The notes beneath the pieces were generated by a model. It had not been told where the DNA came from, searched no databases, and saw only the letters and a list, made by a program, of their open reading frames with translations. A DNA stretch of 64,000 nt from Cyathus striatus (Eukaryota > Basidiomycota > Agaricomycetes > Agaricales > Nidulariaceae), in contig JAOVFP010000004.1 of the NCBI GenBank assembly GCA_025738555.1, positions 5,828,001 to 5,892,000 of the forward strand. Direction: 5' to 3'. The number at the start of each line of letters is the position of its first letter. The stretch's first letter is position 1. The translations under genes were made by a program, and so were the position numbers. Below are positions 12,426 to 24,867 of this stretch, in pieces.

Positions 12426-13504
12426 CACCCCAACCAAACCTCGTTCTTACTTCAACCACACTTTGCTTGCTTTGCTTTATCGCCTTTCTCTTTGGAACCC
12501 CGTATAAAACACCAAAACCGTACAACATACAAGATGGAGAATTCAAAATAGTGAGTTCACAATTCTCGTGCTTTGAAATTTGGCACCTTTTCGTTTACGT
12601 TGTTCATATGAGCTTCACAATATAGATAATAATAGGATAACGTTGGATGAGAAGGTTCTCTGTATCTAACTCTGGAGGCTTCCAACATCGAGAAGAAGTG
12701 TCACCGTTCTCCTGGCATTTGTTCCATTTCACATCTATTTTCGTACATACCACCGGTATACGTATACTCGATTTCCTCATGTCCTACAAAATAACGCCAT
12801 CGGTAAAGGTGCACCCGAGGCTACAGTCCAGAGTCTGACGTGCAGACAGAGTTTCCGGACGTCGAACAAACTCTATTCAAGTTCATGAAACCAAGTCCCT
12901 CGGATTCCCCCATCAACCGGGACATTTCCAACTGCCCACTTTGTTTTGGTCTCCGTTCATGTCGATTTAAAAGTGTTACCATCTGTCACGACAGGTGAGC
13001 ACAATACAAGGTGCTCCACAATCGCTGGTATAAATGTAACCTATAGCGCAGCCAAAGTTGTACCTGAAGAAGATACATTTACCCTTCAGTACGGGTAATC
13101 CCCATCGTACATTCTGGACAGCAATTACAGTTTGTATGTCGGCAACCGCGGTTACCGTACTTACCCCGCGTGATAGCTGCAATCTAGCCATGTCAAATGA
13201 TTCACAGCATATATGCTCCCTGCTGACTGCGCCGATCATAGATATGTCAGTGCGTCGCTATGAGGGGCGGGTTATTGTTTCCTTTCAGGAAATCATTCTC
13301 AATCGCAGTCCTTGAAGGGGTTATACGTCAGGATAAGATAGGTAAATGCATTACGACTCCCGATTGAAAGGTCATGCAAGGTTCCGACGAGTATGCGCCC
13401 CTAGATGTTTGCTTCATTTGCTATCACCGGCAGCATTGCCTTACATGCGTATAAATCCCGCTTCACCCTCTTGATTACTGGATTATACAGCTCCTGCTCC
13501 AACC
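12426..13504. other. Intergenic, promoter side of the 13.5-kb gene
   Basis: No gene recognised. The last bases before 13,505 (TTACTGGATTATACAGC and a pyrimidine-rich CTCCTGCTCCAACC directly before ATG) look like a fungal promoter and initiator region for the next gene, but no defined regulatory site can be called. Confidence 0.3.
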
Positions 13505-16038
13505 ATGTTCTGGAAGAAATCGAAAACGAAGTTGGAATACGAAGAAATGACTGCGAAAGCCGTCGCAGAAGTTACTGCTGAGCTATCTCAGCGGATGGAT
13601 AAGCTGCAGGTCGACCTCACTGCTGCACTTCAGCGGTCCTCGCAACAGCATAAGCCTGAAGGAACGCCTCAACAAGTGCCCACCAGTGGCTATCTTTCTG
13701 ATCAATCGCTGTCGCTGACTACCGGGGGGTTGCGATGTTTCGTCACCGAGAGGGTGATTGATTGCAATTTGGGTCTGGCGCGATCAATAATTAGTTTTGC
13801 AATCAATTAGAAATATGTAGGTAGAAATCATTTGAAATATAATTGCAATCTATCAATGGTGTAAAGTGCGAAATCATTGGTCAAATGGAATCAATGCTAT
13901 GTGCAAATCAATAAAAATGAAATCAACAAGAATTTAAATGCAACGCTTCAAATAAACGGTCCCCAACGACGATCTCAACGTAAAAGTAGGGTTTTTAACC
14001 ATGTGTGCATAACTGGTAGGCTATTCGGCGTTGTATAGCTTATGCACTTAATTCTATTTAACCTCTATTCCGCTCTACTATGGACTTCGCAAAATTGACT
14101 TGCGCATCTTCCCCTTCATCTACACATTGCTTGCTAGATTATTCATAACATTGCTGTTTAAACACTAAATAATTTTAGATTGACTGAATCATGTGCTGAA
14201 TCACTGGTAATGTGTAAGTACATGAAGACTTAAGGGAAGATACATGTCCTTCATTTCATAGTCCATGGTAAAGGTAGCGAAATAGAGGTTAAATAGAATT
14301 AAGTGCATAAGCTATACAACGCCGAATAGCCTACCAGTTATGCACACATGGTTAAAAACCCTACTTTTACGTTGAGATCGTCGTTGGGGACCGTTTATTT
14401 GAAGCGTTGCATTTAAATTCTTGTTGATTTCATTTTTATTGATTTGCACATAGCATTGATTCCATTTGACCAATGATTTCGCACTTTACACCATTGATAG
14501 ATTGCAATTATATTTCAAATGATTTCTACCTACATATTTCTAATTGATTGCAAAACTAATTATTGATCGCGCCAGACCCAAATTGCAATCAATCACCCTC
14601 TCGGTGACGAAACATCGCAACCCCCCGATAGTCAGCGACAGCGATTGATCAAGATGATAGCCACGACTCAAGTGCCACAGAATAGTGAGCAAGAGCATGA
14701 TCAACCCACGAACAGCGCTGCTGAGAACTACGGAAAGCGCCAACCACCCGAGCGTGCTAATATCTGGAACTGCTTGCCTACTCCAGACGACACGCCTCCC
14801 CTGAATCGTATACTCCCCAGGCCAAAGCAGGAGCAGGGAGATGATATCTTTTACCTGCAACCTGCGGATGAGGACGAAGGGAGAATGCGCGTGCAGTGAG
14901 TCGTTCACATGTCACGACATAAAGTATCAGTATACTTATCCCTTTCAAGATATTTGCCGGAGTTCTGTGAAGTTAAGGACCAAAGGGTACAAGACCCTAA
15001 ACTGCGTGAGGATTATTCTAGACTTCCTAATCTACGGTAGGTAATCCGTCGACCTTACGAGTATTGCTAACCTGATTTGTTACTGCCTACAGTGTCGGGG
15101 AATTTATCTGTTATTATGATAGGAGTTATGAAATAGCTCCAAAGGGGTTTCCATATTCTAATTGGAGTAATAACGATATATACAGGTAACTCAGGCAGAC
15201 ACAATCTTAGAAAGTATTCTCATCACTCGGACGGTAGACTTCTTCGCCCCGCAATCAATTTTGACATATCAGGACGATACGTGAATCCATCTCGAGTTGA
15301 TCCTCGGAAGCTCTCAGCTCTACGTACCTCGTCTTCTTCCGAACGATACAAGCTCCAAGCAGACGTCGGGCGCGGCCAGTTTAAGGATGCTGTCTGTATC
15401 TCCCCGATATACACCATCCAGTCGTCCGTTGTTTCAGCTTCGCCTGGGACACTGGACAGTGTGGAATACAAATATGTCAACGGACTACTTCATACGCAGG
15501 AATGGGAACAGATGGTGGCGACGATGTGCATGGCTTTCGATAAATCCATTTTACAAGCCGACCTCAAGTCTGAAAACATCATTTCATTTTCCACACCGCC
15601 AGTACGGAGAGGTAACCCGATCTACACTCATTATTCCGCTGTTCTCATTATCGTTATTAACAGGATCAACTGCTGGTGTACCCCCAAATGTAGTAACCTA
15701 CGAGAAATTTGCGTTGAGTTGTGGAGATGAAAGTAAGCTATCTCATAGCTACCTTTGGTGTTATTATGTTCATGGAAAGTTCAGTTCCAGTGTATGATGC
15801 TACTGGTCTTGCTTCTTTACCGTTGAACGAAGGATATCTCGACGGACTTCGCCTTTCGACATTACCTCGCTGGAGAACAGAGATTCCCTTAGGATCTTGC
15901 GCTATAGTTGCTTATAGTGCCGCTAGCTTTTACAAGAATAATATTCCAGGGCAAAATAAATGGAAGCTCTATACCAACATCAAATGGGTGATTATATTGG
16001 GAAGAAAGTCGAATCCAACGAATTATGCAGAAATGTAA
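13505..16038 (+). CDS. Six-exon protein of unknown function, interrupted by a palindromic element
   Basis: Not recognised as a named family. Exons: 13505-13680 continuing at 14677-14895 once the insertion is removed, 14950-15036, 15093-15185, 15238-15611, 15664-15732 and 15785-16038. All phases match and give 423 codons. The start begins MFWKKSKTKLEYEEMTAKAV and a helical, charged N-terminus follows. Downstream blocks are AINFDISGRYVNPSRVDPRK, ERYKLQADVGRGQFKDAVCI, HTQEWEQMVATMCMAF, IPVYDATGLASL and a C-terminus with EIPLGSCAIVAYSAASF. A paralogue lies on the minus strand at 63,306-64,000 and conserves the last five exon segments, which supports the splicing. As the DNA stands, the 988-bp insertion adds a stop at 13,810 and should truncate the product to 101 residues. 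Function unknown; no membrane segments or catalytic motif seen. Confidence 0.75.
13681..14668. mobile_element. Palindromic (foldback) element inside the 13.5-kb gene
   Basis: Two almost identical inverted arms of roughly 390 bp (about 13,686-14,080 and 14,270-14,664) flank a unique centre of about 180 bp. The ends contain GTGGCTATC/GATAGCCAC. The 8-bp word CAAGTGCC directly flanks the unit (13673-13680 and 14669-14676), in the same codon frame on both sides. An 8-9 bp duplication with long inverted ends suggests a hAT- or Mutator-type non-autonomous element; the class is an inference. Near-identity of the arms suggests a recent insertion. Confidence 0.8.
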
Positions 16039-16294
16039 TTGTATACTTCCTCTCATCTCATTCGTCTATGTTGTAACATTACTTTCAATGCTGTTTGTAC
16101 AAATGCTATGGACCAGAGTCTACTCGTTAAACCTCATCACTAACCCCTCCACAACAGCTCACGAAAGTCTGAATTCAAACAGCAAAGAAGTATACAAATA
16201 ACAGCGGGGTATGTATAGCTAACTAATTACTCATGATAAAACGAAAGAAAGATGAAAACAGTACAAAATCACACACAAAAGTCTCACATCTGCC

Positions 16295-19200
16295 TCACCG
16301 GGGAACTCCACTGACCCCTTCTCGAACCGGTTCCGGATAGGCATACGGAGCCAGCCTAATATGCTCGTCATAACTAGTTCTCACAGCAGGAACATTCACA
16401 CTCGAATCGTACCCTGCATCACCCCTCCTCTGGTGGACCCCTGCAACGGGGTTCATATCATAGACTTGGTGCCTCGGAGCGGCGGATACGCCAAAGGCTT
16501 CACCAAAGTCCATCTTGGTGTGCCCCTGGATAGTGTTCTGCACGCGGTGCCCTTGCCCGTGTGCGGAGGGCTTGCCTTTGGCGTAGTCGACGAAGAAGCG
16601 GATGGATGTGCCGATCTCGAGGAAGAAGTCAGCTGTGGATGGCGTTAGTAAGATAGTAGGCAGTAATGTGTGAGACGTACTGTAGTTTATCCTGGACCGG
16701 CGGAAGAAGCATGATAAGTATCTGTAACGGATAGCACATAGAAACTCACGAATCCCACAAGGGCCTCCAGATACTCGTTGTAGGGGTTCCAGGCTTCTTG
16801 TACTCCCTTATGTTGTACGCCCACCACATCAAGGCCGAAAAGAACACCATCTATGCTCCGGCATTAGCAAAGACTTACAACGTAAGCGGGGCACCAACCT
16901 CAATACAAATAGCTAGCGCATTAAGGCCATTAGCTATATTTGTTTCGGTCCAGTATTTCGTTGCTGCAGGGCACGTTAATCCCCGGGGTATAGGTAATTG
17001 GAGTGAGGCACGACGTACCCTTTATCACTCTGCCCTCGAGGGCGCTGAACTATAGATAGATTTAGGTTAGTATGATCGGACCGGAACGATGACAACATTG
17101 TAAAGAGTAATGAAAGGTGTGAACGGATCGCAGCGAGCGAGAAATGGCTGGCTGCATGGTGCTGAGCCCAACAGAACATTCTAAGCATAATTAGTGCTGC
17201 TGTGCTAAAGGAACCACCCAAACGAGGATAGTACGTGAGGTCAGCTGCCAGTAACAATCGCGTGGTTATGACCAGGCATTACCCCCAGCAGAGTAGACAT
17301 CACATCCACTATTGCGAATAGCTGTTCATTCATAGCACGGAATGACCAACAGGATGCGTGGTCAGCTGCCAGCATTCACCACATGAACCCCCAGCAGAGT
17401 ACACATAGCACCGGGGAATAGAACACAGCGAATGCGTTCATGCACAGCACGGAATAACCAACAACGCGATACACGTGAAGAGTGCCAGAAAGACAATCCA
17501 CCACGTGTGGTAGTGCAAGGAAGGAGCTACGAAAACCAAATGGAGCCTCTGGGGCGCGCCAAACGCAGATACCGGCGTGGTATAAGCGAATCATGCTTAC
17601 GACACCGTACCCCGAAAGAGGAAGTGCCCGACATCCGAGGTTGATTCGCCTCTACCCAGTAGAGAATCCAAGAACACTCGCTGGGACACCAAGCGTACCA
17701 CGCTGCCTAACACCGCCCCCAGCAGCGTAGAGACATGACTTATCCACCACCGAAAGTGGGAGTACACCATACCCCGAGAACGTCGTCCGAATGCGCTATA
17801 CGCAGAACAGAATCACGACAACTCCAATTCCCCAAGTGACCCCATTGCATATAGCCAGCGAATGCACCACCACCACCACCTTCATCCCTCTGAGAGAAAA
17901 GGGCTTGGAAAGCTTGGAGACGTGCGCAGCAGCCGTGTGCGAGCCACCACCGCTAGCAGCTTCAGCCGAACCAACAGTGAACGTTCACCCATCACCCGCC
18001 CACTCTCCATCCCCCTCCACCCCACCCAACCGCATCCCCGCCCCCTTCCTCTCACCCCCATCCCCCCCTCTCCCCAATCCCAAACCAAAACTAAAACAGA
18101 ATGACAAACTCACCACAAAACTCTGATAAAATGTAAACATCACAATCAACTTGATAGCCAAAAACTTGGCAAGCGGCCTCCGTTCTTTAAGTTCATCAGC
18201 CGTCAGACCGTAGAAGACTAGTAGGCCGTAGAGTGCCACGCTGTTAGTTGGAAATGAGTGTTAGTATAAATTGCACTAGGATGCGAGAAGAGAGGTAGAG
18301 AGGTAGATCGGAGGACAGAGGAAGGGGTACAATGAAAAGAGGAAGGGTAGATGAGGCATGCGAAAGCGCATATATGCACAACAACTGAGGAAGAACACCA
18401 CTCCATCCCAAACGAAGATCGTCATACGAACAAAGCACCACCGCAGAACCCAGCACCAAGAGAACAGCACCAGCAACATAAGAACGAAACAGCGAAAAAC
18501 TCACCTAATACTAACAAAATCAATAGCCTCCAAATACACATTCGCATACTTCGCACTAAACCCCGCCGATTCACACAGGACATTATAATGTTCACATATA
18601 ATTCCCGCTACCGAAACCGCTAAAAACGCACACACCCTCATCAGCCCCCTCCTTCCTTACCCAAAACCAAAAGGACTCACCAGGACGTATAACGACGTAT
18701 TGCAGTACAGACCACTACGCTCAATTCGAATTAGCTACGTCGATGATGGTGGTGATAAAGTTCAGAAGCGTACCTTGACGGTGTACATAAAGTACGCCTA
18801 ATAGAATACAGATGAGTATCTATCGGCTCCGTATGGAAGGGGGACAAGACGGACCTTGGTAGGCCTGTAACGCCAGCAGCAGAACTAAAAAAAGAGGGAT
18901 CAGCATGATATCGATCGCGGATCAGGGATAGAATGTAAGGATCAAAGGTGTGGTAAGGCTGTCGGTGACGTGGTAAGAGTAGCGGGGGAGTGCGTGGGGG
19001 GGTGGAGATGAGGGGAGTTGGTGCGAGGGGAGCGGGTGGTGTGTAGGGGATGGAGGTGAATGCGGTGGGTGCATGGTGCGAAGAAGACGGGCGTAGGTAA
19101 GGTGGAGATGGAAGAGGACACGGTCCGTTAGGACAAGGTGGAGGGAGAGGGTACGCAGTAGATGAAGAATCAACTACATATATGCAGCAAAACCGGCTAG

Positions 19201-20066
19201 CACGAAGGAAAAACTGAATGACCGACGTACTGTACGGTGCGAAGAAGCCGGGTGGTGAAAGCAAAAAGACAAGGGGGATAGGTAACAAAGCAAGAACGAA
19301 GGTAGTACTCACAGGAATAGGCAAAGGCCGCTTATCCTTCCTCTCAATCGCCTTCTCGGCACTATGTCCCTCACCAGTCATAGCCACATACTCAATGATC
19401 AATAACCTACGCCCACCATCAGTTCCCTTCAGCACGACAGAACGAGCCAAGAACGTACAAAAACGCGCTGAGCGTCACCGCCTACATGGCATCAGTCCTA
19501 TAATCACCTCTTCTAGTTTGCGACACACCTCATATGCTAAACAATAAGAACGCAGTAAGGAGAAAAGAGGACAAAGGGACTCACAAACTTCAATAAGCGA
19601 GTAATATGTGTAGTTCCTGAAGAATCGGTAGGAGAAGAAGGATATGATGGCGTACACCGCTGGCATGTACAGTATGCGCAGTCTATTAAAAGATCGCGTG
19701 AGCTCATAGCGGAGTGGGAAGCCAGCGAGGCAAGCAGGGTGTGGGGGGACGCACATCTGTCGTTGTTGCGAAGGATTGTTGTAGTTCCTTCATATTGTTT
19801 ATGTGTTCTGTTCTTTGTTCTTGCTCTAAATAAGTGGTAGCGCACCTGCAATGTTGGAATACAGATATCAAGGTTATTATCACCGTCTGTCGTAACCATG
19901 AGTGGACAGGTGGCGATGAAGGAGACAAAGTCCGACGTACGACGACAGAACAAGCGCCAGCTATGACCCATCCAATCCTATGCGCATCCCAATTCACGCC
20001 ATTCGAATCCCAGAACTTGGTCTGGTCAACATCGAGGGTATTCTGCGTCTCTGGGCAAGTCGGCAT
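16295..20066 (-). CDS. Organic solute transporter Ost-alpha / TMEM184-type membrane protein
   Basis: Minus-strand exons assemble into a member of the Ost-alpha (DUF300) multi-pass membrane family. The start is MPTCPETQNTLDVDQTKFW (20066), then HRIGWVIAGACSVV, TVIITLISVFQHCR, MPAVYAIISFFSYRFFRNYT, YVAMTGEGHSAEKAIERKD, CCWRYRPTK and AYFMYTVK. It continues with CEHYNVLCESAGFSAKYANV, ALYGLLVFYGLTADELKERR, FLAIKLIVMFTFYQSFV, YWTETNIANGLNALAICIE, MVFFSALMWWAYN and a hydrophilic tail to the stop at 16,295. Family members move or scaffold amphipathic solutes at membranes; the fungal substrate is unknown. Two introns are unusually long for this genome (about 17.0-18.1 kb and 18.8-19.2 kb) and carry repeats. 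A decayed duplicate lies at 60.9-62.1 kb. Some exon edges are approximate. Confidence 0.8.
17239..17480. repeat. Intronic direct repeat, about 121-bp unit
   Basis: GGTCAGCTGCCAG occurs at 17239 and 17360. Each is followed by CCCCCAGCAGAGTA, GCGAAT and AGCACGGAAT words in the same order. A weaker third echo (CCCCCAGCAGCGTAGAGACA) lies near 17,716. The repeat lies within the long intron of the Ost-alpha gene, which explains the expanded intron. Confidence 0.6.
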
Positions 20067-20069
20067 GTT

Positions 20070-21027
20070 GATGAAAGGAAGAAAGAAAGCAGAGTCAAGG
20101 TAAAGAGCGAAGAGGCCAGCCAGCTAGCTCGTTATATACGGGCCTACGGCTGAACGGGATCAGGACAAGGATAATCTGAGCGAGGCGGTACAGTAGACTG
20201 AGAAAGAACAAATAGGCTCGTTTATTTTCAACCACTGCAATGAGTAAACCACGTGCTCCGTCCTTGTCTCCCTCAACAGAACTTCGCACGCCGCGCATGC
20301 CCCGCAGCACCCGGTCATCTCTATCTGTCAGCTGGAGCCGTTCTCCCGGCCTTCAACGTCCTTCCTCAACGTCCATAGAATAGGGTGGGCTGGTCTGCTG
20401 GTGGCGGGCGGTGATAGCTGTCTTTGGCGGGGCTTTCGGGATTAAAGGTTCGGCGGAAGTATATTGAGAGGAGGAGAACAAGGATGGCTCATGAACTAGC
20501 CAAGCTTCTTGGCTTGTATGTACGAGCCTTTGCGTTCGTTTGGTAATATATCTTATTTCAGGAGATGTATTAGTGCAGTACAAAACAAAAAATATTCCTA
20601 GCTCCTATTTAACGCTGGAAAGTATGTACGACGAGAACTAATCTAAAACCTACTCGGTATTGTTGCATTTTACCTTCCATGTCTTACCGTATTTAATAGC
20701 TTACCATATATCCAGGTTATACGTATACACTTCGAACCTCCTATCCACGCCGTCCATCGATATTGGATAACCAACGGAGCGTATCTCAAAGTTCCCATTC
20801 GCACAATTCTACAAATATCCATTTTCGTCCTCGATGTCGATGAGTACCAAGGTCTTCGTACTCTACTTTATTGGCCTAATTTGACTTCAGTTAATCACTC
20901 CGTATTCCCTCTGTTCAACGACGACCCGTCACACAATCTACAGACAATCATGGTTTGTTTCTTATTCAAGAGATGACGAAGACACGAATGACGCTTAATT
21001 AGCGCATTACAAAACAGAAAAATGTTC
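20070..21027. other. Intergenic, with a stray F-box 3'-UTR copy near 20,570
   Basis: Contains the putative promoter of the Ost-alpha gene (right of 20,066). Positions about 20,573-20,612 (GCAGTACAAAACAAAAAAT, TTCCTAGCTCCTATTT) match sequence just downstream of the F-box stop at 21,028 and at 47,650-47,700. This suggests the remains of a third F-box 3' end. Otherwise nothing recognised. Confidence 0.4.
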
Positions 21028-22292
21028 CTAGCTCCTATTTGCCACAGAACAAGTACAGGCAAGTACTGGTCTATCAGCTATATCTAAATTCGACCAATCC
21101 CAAGTGAACTGCAATAATCCTTTCTCTTGTACCAGACCAAAAATACTCCCCAACTTCTGTTCCAAAACCTCATAAGGACCTTCATCTTCTTGCAGATTTT
21201 CAACACATAGTTTAATATTAACCCTTCGCAAGTTCATAAAAAGTGAACTGGAAAGCAAGCTATCCAATCCACCCCAGCTACTTAACCATTCAGCATAACA
21301 TTCATCTGTAAATTTTTGATCAAAGCTATCAATATAAATCACAATTTCTTCAATGTTGTTTCCTGTCCTTGCTTTACTAAGTATGCACTTCATTTTATTG
21401 CCATAGCATGTCTTGAAAGCCATTCTTGTATAAAATTCAACCGTTCGAAGGTGAGGCATTATGTCGATTTGATATTTATGTGCATCATCTGTCCTTCACT
21501 ATATCAATGCTGTAACGATCAGTATAAACAGATCCTACCTTCCGAAAAGTCCAAAGAAAGATAAAGCGTCGTAAGTGTAGATTTATGTTGCTTCATGATC
21601 AACATCACCAATTCAGTATTCGTATTAAGAAAAGTATACAAGCTTTCAAGGTTGCAGCTTGGGTGCGACAAGGTAGTATTGACAAGTGCTTGCGAACCCT
21701 CTAGTGACTGCTGGCATAGAGTCAGTGCTTGAAGGGCCTTTTGAGTCGGTTTCATAATTCCCCAGTCCCTCAAGAGCCTCTCCTCCGTCGAATCCGAGAA
21801 CTTCACAAAACCAACTATAACTTCCCTGACATGTACAGCACATCGCAAGATGATCGACGGAAAATTGATGATGTCCCCAAGAACCAGCATTGATAGAGAG
21901 GGCAACGAGAATGCACTGATCAACTCTTTCTTCAGTTCAAGTGGCATATCCTCCCAGTCCTGCCCTCGACTGAAAATCGCCATTAAAGTACTGATATTTC
22001 GAAACATGCCAATGATACTCGGAAGAGCAGGACCCTGACAAACAGTGCGAAGTTTTAAAGTGCGAATATAACCCGCAATATTTGGAGACGAGGTTAATAT
22101 ATTGTGATAATCTTTGCTTCGGTAACATGTGAAAATTTCGACTTCTTCGAAGAGATGCTTGCGTGATGGATTCAGATATTCTCTGCAGATTAGCGAACAT
22201 GCACAGAGATCATGAAACCGGCTTTTCTTATCCACTTGTGATGCTATTTCAGCTATGATTCCTTCAATTATATCGAAAGGGATTTCGACCAT
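21028..22292 (-). CDS. F-box protein (paralogue 1)
   Basis: Two exons, joined by an intron that starts GTAGGATC inside the codon after FSE (near 21,540) and ends ACAG before DDAHKYQIDIMPHLR (near 21,490). The spliced protein is about 400 residues. The N-terminus MVEIPFDIIEGIIAEIASQ, then DLCACSLICREYLNPSRKHL, fits an F-box. The rest is leucine-rich with GYIRTLKLRT, SLPSLSMLVLGD, SWGGLDSLLSSSLFMNLRRV and a terminal LLQFTWDWSNLD. It is closely related to the gene at 47,731-49,017. F-box proteins bridge SKP1/cullin ligases to substrates in cytoplasm or nucleus; the target is unknown. A hAT-like repeat starts 16 bp upstream of the ATG and may have replaced its normal promoter. Confidence 0.8.
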
Positions 22293-22307
22293 TTGGTGGG
22301 TTATATC

Positions 22308-22960
22308 GGGCTGTGAACATTTCGAGTTCCCGTTAAATTTTTCGAGTTACAGTTAAGTTACACTTAAGTTATAGTCGAGTTCCCCTATTGGGCTCGCTTA
22401 TATTTTTCGAGTCAAAGTTAAGTGGCCATTTTCCTCGCTTATTGTTTCGAGTGGACTTAAGTTCCTCGCTTATATTTTTTGGTGAAAGTCGAGTTCCCTC
22501 GAGTCAAGTGAAGTTACCTGCTTATTTTTTTTTGAGTGAAAGTTGAGTTCCCTCGAGTCAAGTGAAGTTACTCGCTTATTTTTTTTTGAGTGAAAGTTGA
22601 GTTCCCTCGAGTCAAGTGAAGTTACCTGCTTATTTTTTTTTGAGTGAAAGTTGAGTTCCCTCGAGTCAAGTGAAGTTACCTGCTTATTTTTTTTTTGAGT
22701 GAAAGTTGAGTTCCCTCGAGTCAAGTAAAGTTACTCGCTTATTTTTTTTTGAGTGAAAGTCGAGTTTCCTTGGTCGAACTAGGTGACTCACATATTTTTA
22801 AGAACGACAGTCAGCGAGATAAATCAAACATCTGTTCATGCAGATATTTTCGTGCACGAGTCTTCGAGTGAAGTCGAGTTCCTTTGAATCAAATTAAATT
22901 ACTCGCTATTTTTTTTTTGAGCGAAAGTCGAGTTTCCTTAGTAAAACTAGGTGACTCGCA
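22308..22960. repeat. hAT-like repeat with 63-bp tandem array in the F-box promoter
   Basis: Begins GGGCTGTGAACATTTCGAG directly after GGTTATATC. The body is built from TTCGAGT/AAGTTAAGTTCC-type words. At 22,470-22,745 a unit of about 63 bp (GTTGAGTTCCCTCGAGTCAA, then a T-run) repeats four to five times almost perfectly, so translation of the reverse strand gives a spurious repetitive peptide. Related arrays lie at 46,050-46,390 and 37,375-37,790. Confidence 0.75.
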
Positions 22961-23138
22961 TATGGAATAATAAGTGAGCATATTTGTATTGATAGATATA
23001 CTAGCATCATAAATATTTTTTGTACGGTATGTCAATAAGGGGTAATATAGGTTGGAATAGGAAGGAAGTACGCCTACATATAACTTATAGGTCTGGCGTA
23101 CTTAGCTACACCCTGAACAGTGCCAAAGTCGGTGTTAT

Positions 23139-24060
23139 CTTTTTTTTTTCAATCCTAGTTTATTAAGTCGGTTGTGGAAAACCATATGTCACGACTACAC
23201 AGTGCGATCTACTTGACTAAGGGAGGCTATCTAACTGGTGTGAGCGGGGTACTGTTGCTACGAACTCGGGCTGTGATGCCGGAGGCGAGGACGTCCAGTC
23301 TTGGCAGGTATATGGCGGGAAACCGAATCGTGTCAAGAGTCAGGCATCTGGTGGGTCCCACTCGGGGAGGGTGCCTAGTGTGCGGTCGAAGCGTGCGGTG
23401 GTGCGGGCATAGGTGAAGAGCGCAGCAATGCGTTTGGGCGAGGCGAGGAGTTTTCCTAGCGTGAGGCGGTCCTGCGCTGTCCTGTGAGTAGGACAGTGGA
23501 ATAGGAAGTGGTCGGTGGTTTCGGGCCTGAGGTGGCAGCGGCGACAGACAGGAGAGGGGGATTTCCCAATGCAGTGGAGGTGTTGGTACAGGGGGTTATG
23601 ATTCATAATGAGATAACCTAGCAGTGTTGAGAGTTTACGGGGTAATGTGAAGAATGTCTCCCAGAATTTCGGGAGACGTTTGAGAGGGAAGATGCGGTTA
23701 ATTCGATGGTAGCGAGGGGAGGTTCTCCAGGCGTTGTCGTTGTGTGATATGAGAGAAATCCGGTGGGCCGTGCGGAGTGCAGCTTTGTTCGCGGGGAGTG
23801 GTGAACGTAAGCTTTTGGTAGAAAGGGGTGAGGGCTTGAGCCATCCATGATAGCGCCCTTTGCCTCCGCGTCTGCGTGTTTGTTTCCCGGCACGTCTAAG
23901 TGTCCCGGTACCCATCGAATGGTGATGGTGGGTCGGCGGGCCAGGGGGCGCGTTCAAGGATGGATCCCAGCTGATGTCATTGTTATCTTGTGGGCGGTGG
24001 TATGTGCTACGTACGAGGAACTTCTTATGGCTACCTCGCCCAGCCACTCGCAACGCCCTT
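23139..24060 (-). pseudogene. 3' end of a LINE retrotransposon (RNase H plus zinc knuckle), decayed
   Basis: Minus-strand reading gives RNase H C-terminal sequence (ITIRWVPGHLDVPGNKHADA, near 23,930-23,870), interrupted by a frameshift. In another frame follows the C-terminal LINE region with CRRCHLRPETTDHFLFHCPT, a Cys/His knuckle typical of non-LTR elements. The frame ends at 23,340, and a T-run on the plus strand (23140-23149) is the poly(A) tail of the inserted element. It is 5'-truncated and frameshifted, hence inactive. Confidence 0.75.
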
Positions 24061-24287
24061 CTAACTCAATGGCATGAGTTCACTGGCATCGTCGTACATA
24101 CACGAATACTTGTGTAACATTGTAGGCGGGAATTGGAGTTTGAATTAAGCTTCAATGGGCACAAAAGCCGCATTCTCGTCTTCACCTTCCACTCTGTACT
24201 CAACCACACACATTGCCGACCTCTAAAGCGTTCTGAGGTGAACTTAGCACATTAGCACCCCACTCATCATCCTGAATCCTGCCTTAG

Positions 24288-24656
24288 ATGCCGAAAAGGA
24301 TCCCCCCCATTCTTGATCTCGAATACGACGAACAATTGAAGAAATATAAGGTATGGTTTTATATATTTCCGAATTTTACACCGGTTTTCACGTTCCAGAT
24401 TGGCGACGACGTCATGGTCTTCTACCACCAACGTATATATAGAGGTCGTAGACAGGGGCCGACTTGGAGGAAGGGGAAGTTAGAGAAGATTGTTGAAGGT
24501 ATCTCGGATACAGCGAAACAGTGGAGGGTAAGTGATTCGGACTGCTATAACAATGAATTTCAACTTATGTCTTCATGTATCAGTTCTTGCAATTTCACGT
24601 CAGACTTGGAAAGCGAACTTGTTGCGCATTCGGTTGGACCCAAATTAGATATCCTG
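24288..24656 (+). CDS. Short hypothetical protein, possible SH3/Tudor-like barrel
   Basis: Start MPKRIPPILDLEYDEQLKKY. A short intron (about 24,351-24,398; GTATGG...TTCCAG) joins in phase to IGDDVMVFYHQRIYRGRRQG, then WRKGKLEKIVEGISDTAKQW. A second intron begins GTAAGTGATT at about 24,530. The following exon and stop are uncertain (stop about 24,656 in one frame). The pattern GDDV...W.KGKL..I recalls small chromatin or KOW/Tudor barrels, but I do not recognise the family. It lies between LINE remnants, so it may be a fragment of a mobile element. Confidence 0.35.
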
Positions 24657-24867
24657 TGTAAGTATATCTTCCATTTTTTTCTTTTCCTACTCACTTCCTG
24701 AAGCTATAGAAAATGATAAGCTTACATGTATGATAAATGGCCTGTAGTATCATACTTACATTAATATTGGTGCTACATGTTAATATCCATACTAAAATCG
24801 TTTTCATATATTCTTTACTGTATCAAATGTTTGCTATATCCTGTATCGAGAACACCTTGTATCGAAA

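Noticed and set aside
19834..20103. Plus-strand frame opposite the Ost-alpha start
   Set aside because: It is antisense to recognised Ost-alpha exons and has no independent support.
22470..22724. Repetitive 84-codon frame with a 21-residue unit
   Set aside because: It follows exactly the 63-bp tandem array; it is not a protein gene.
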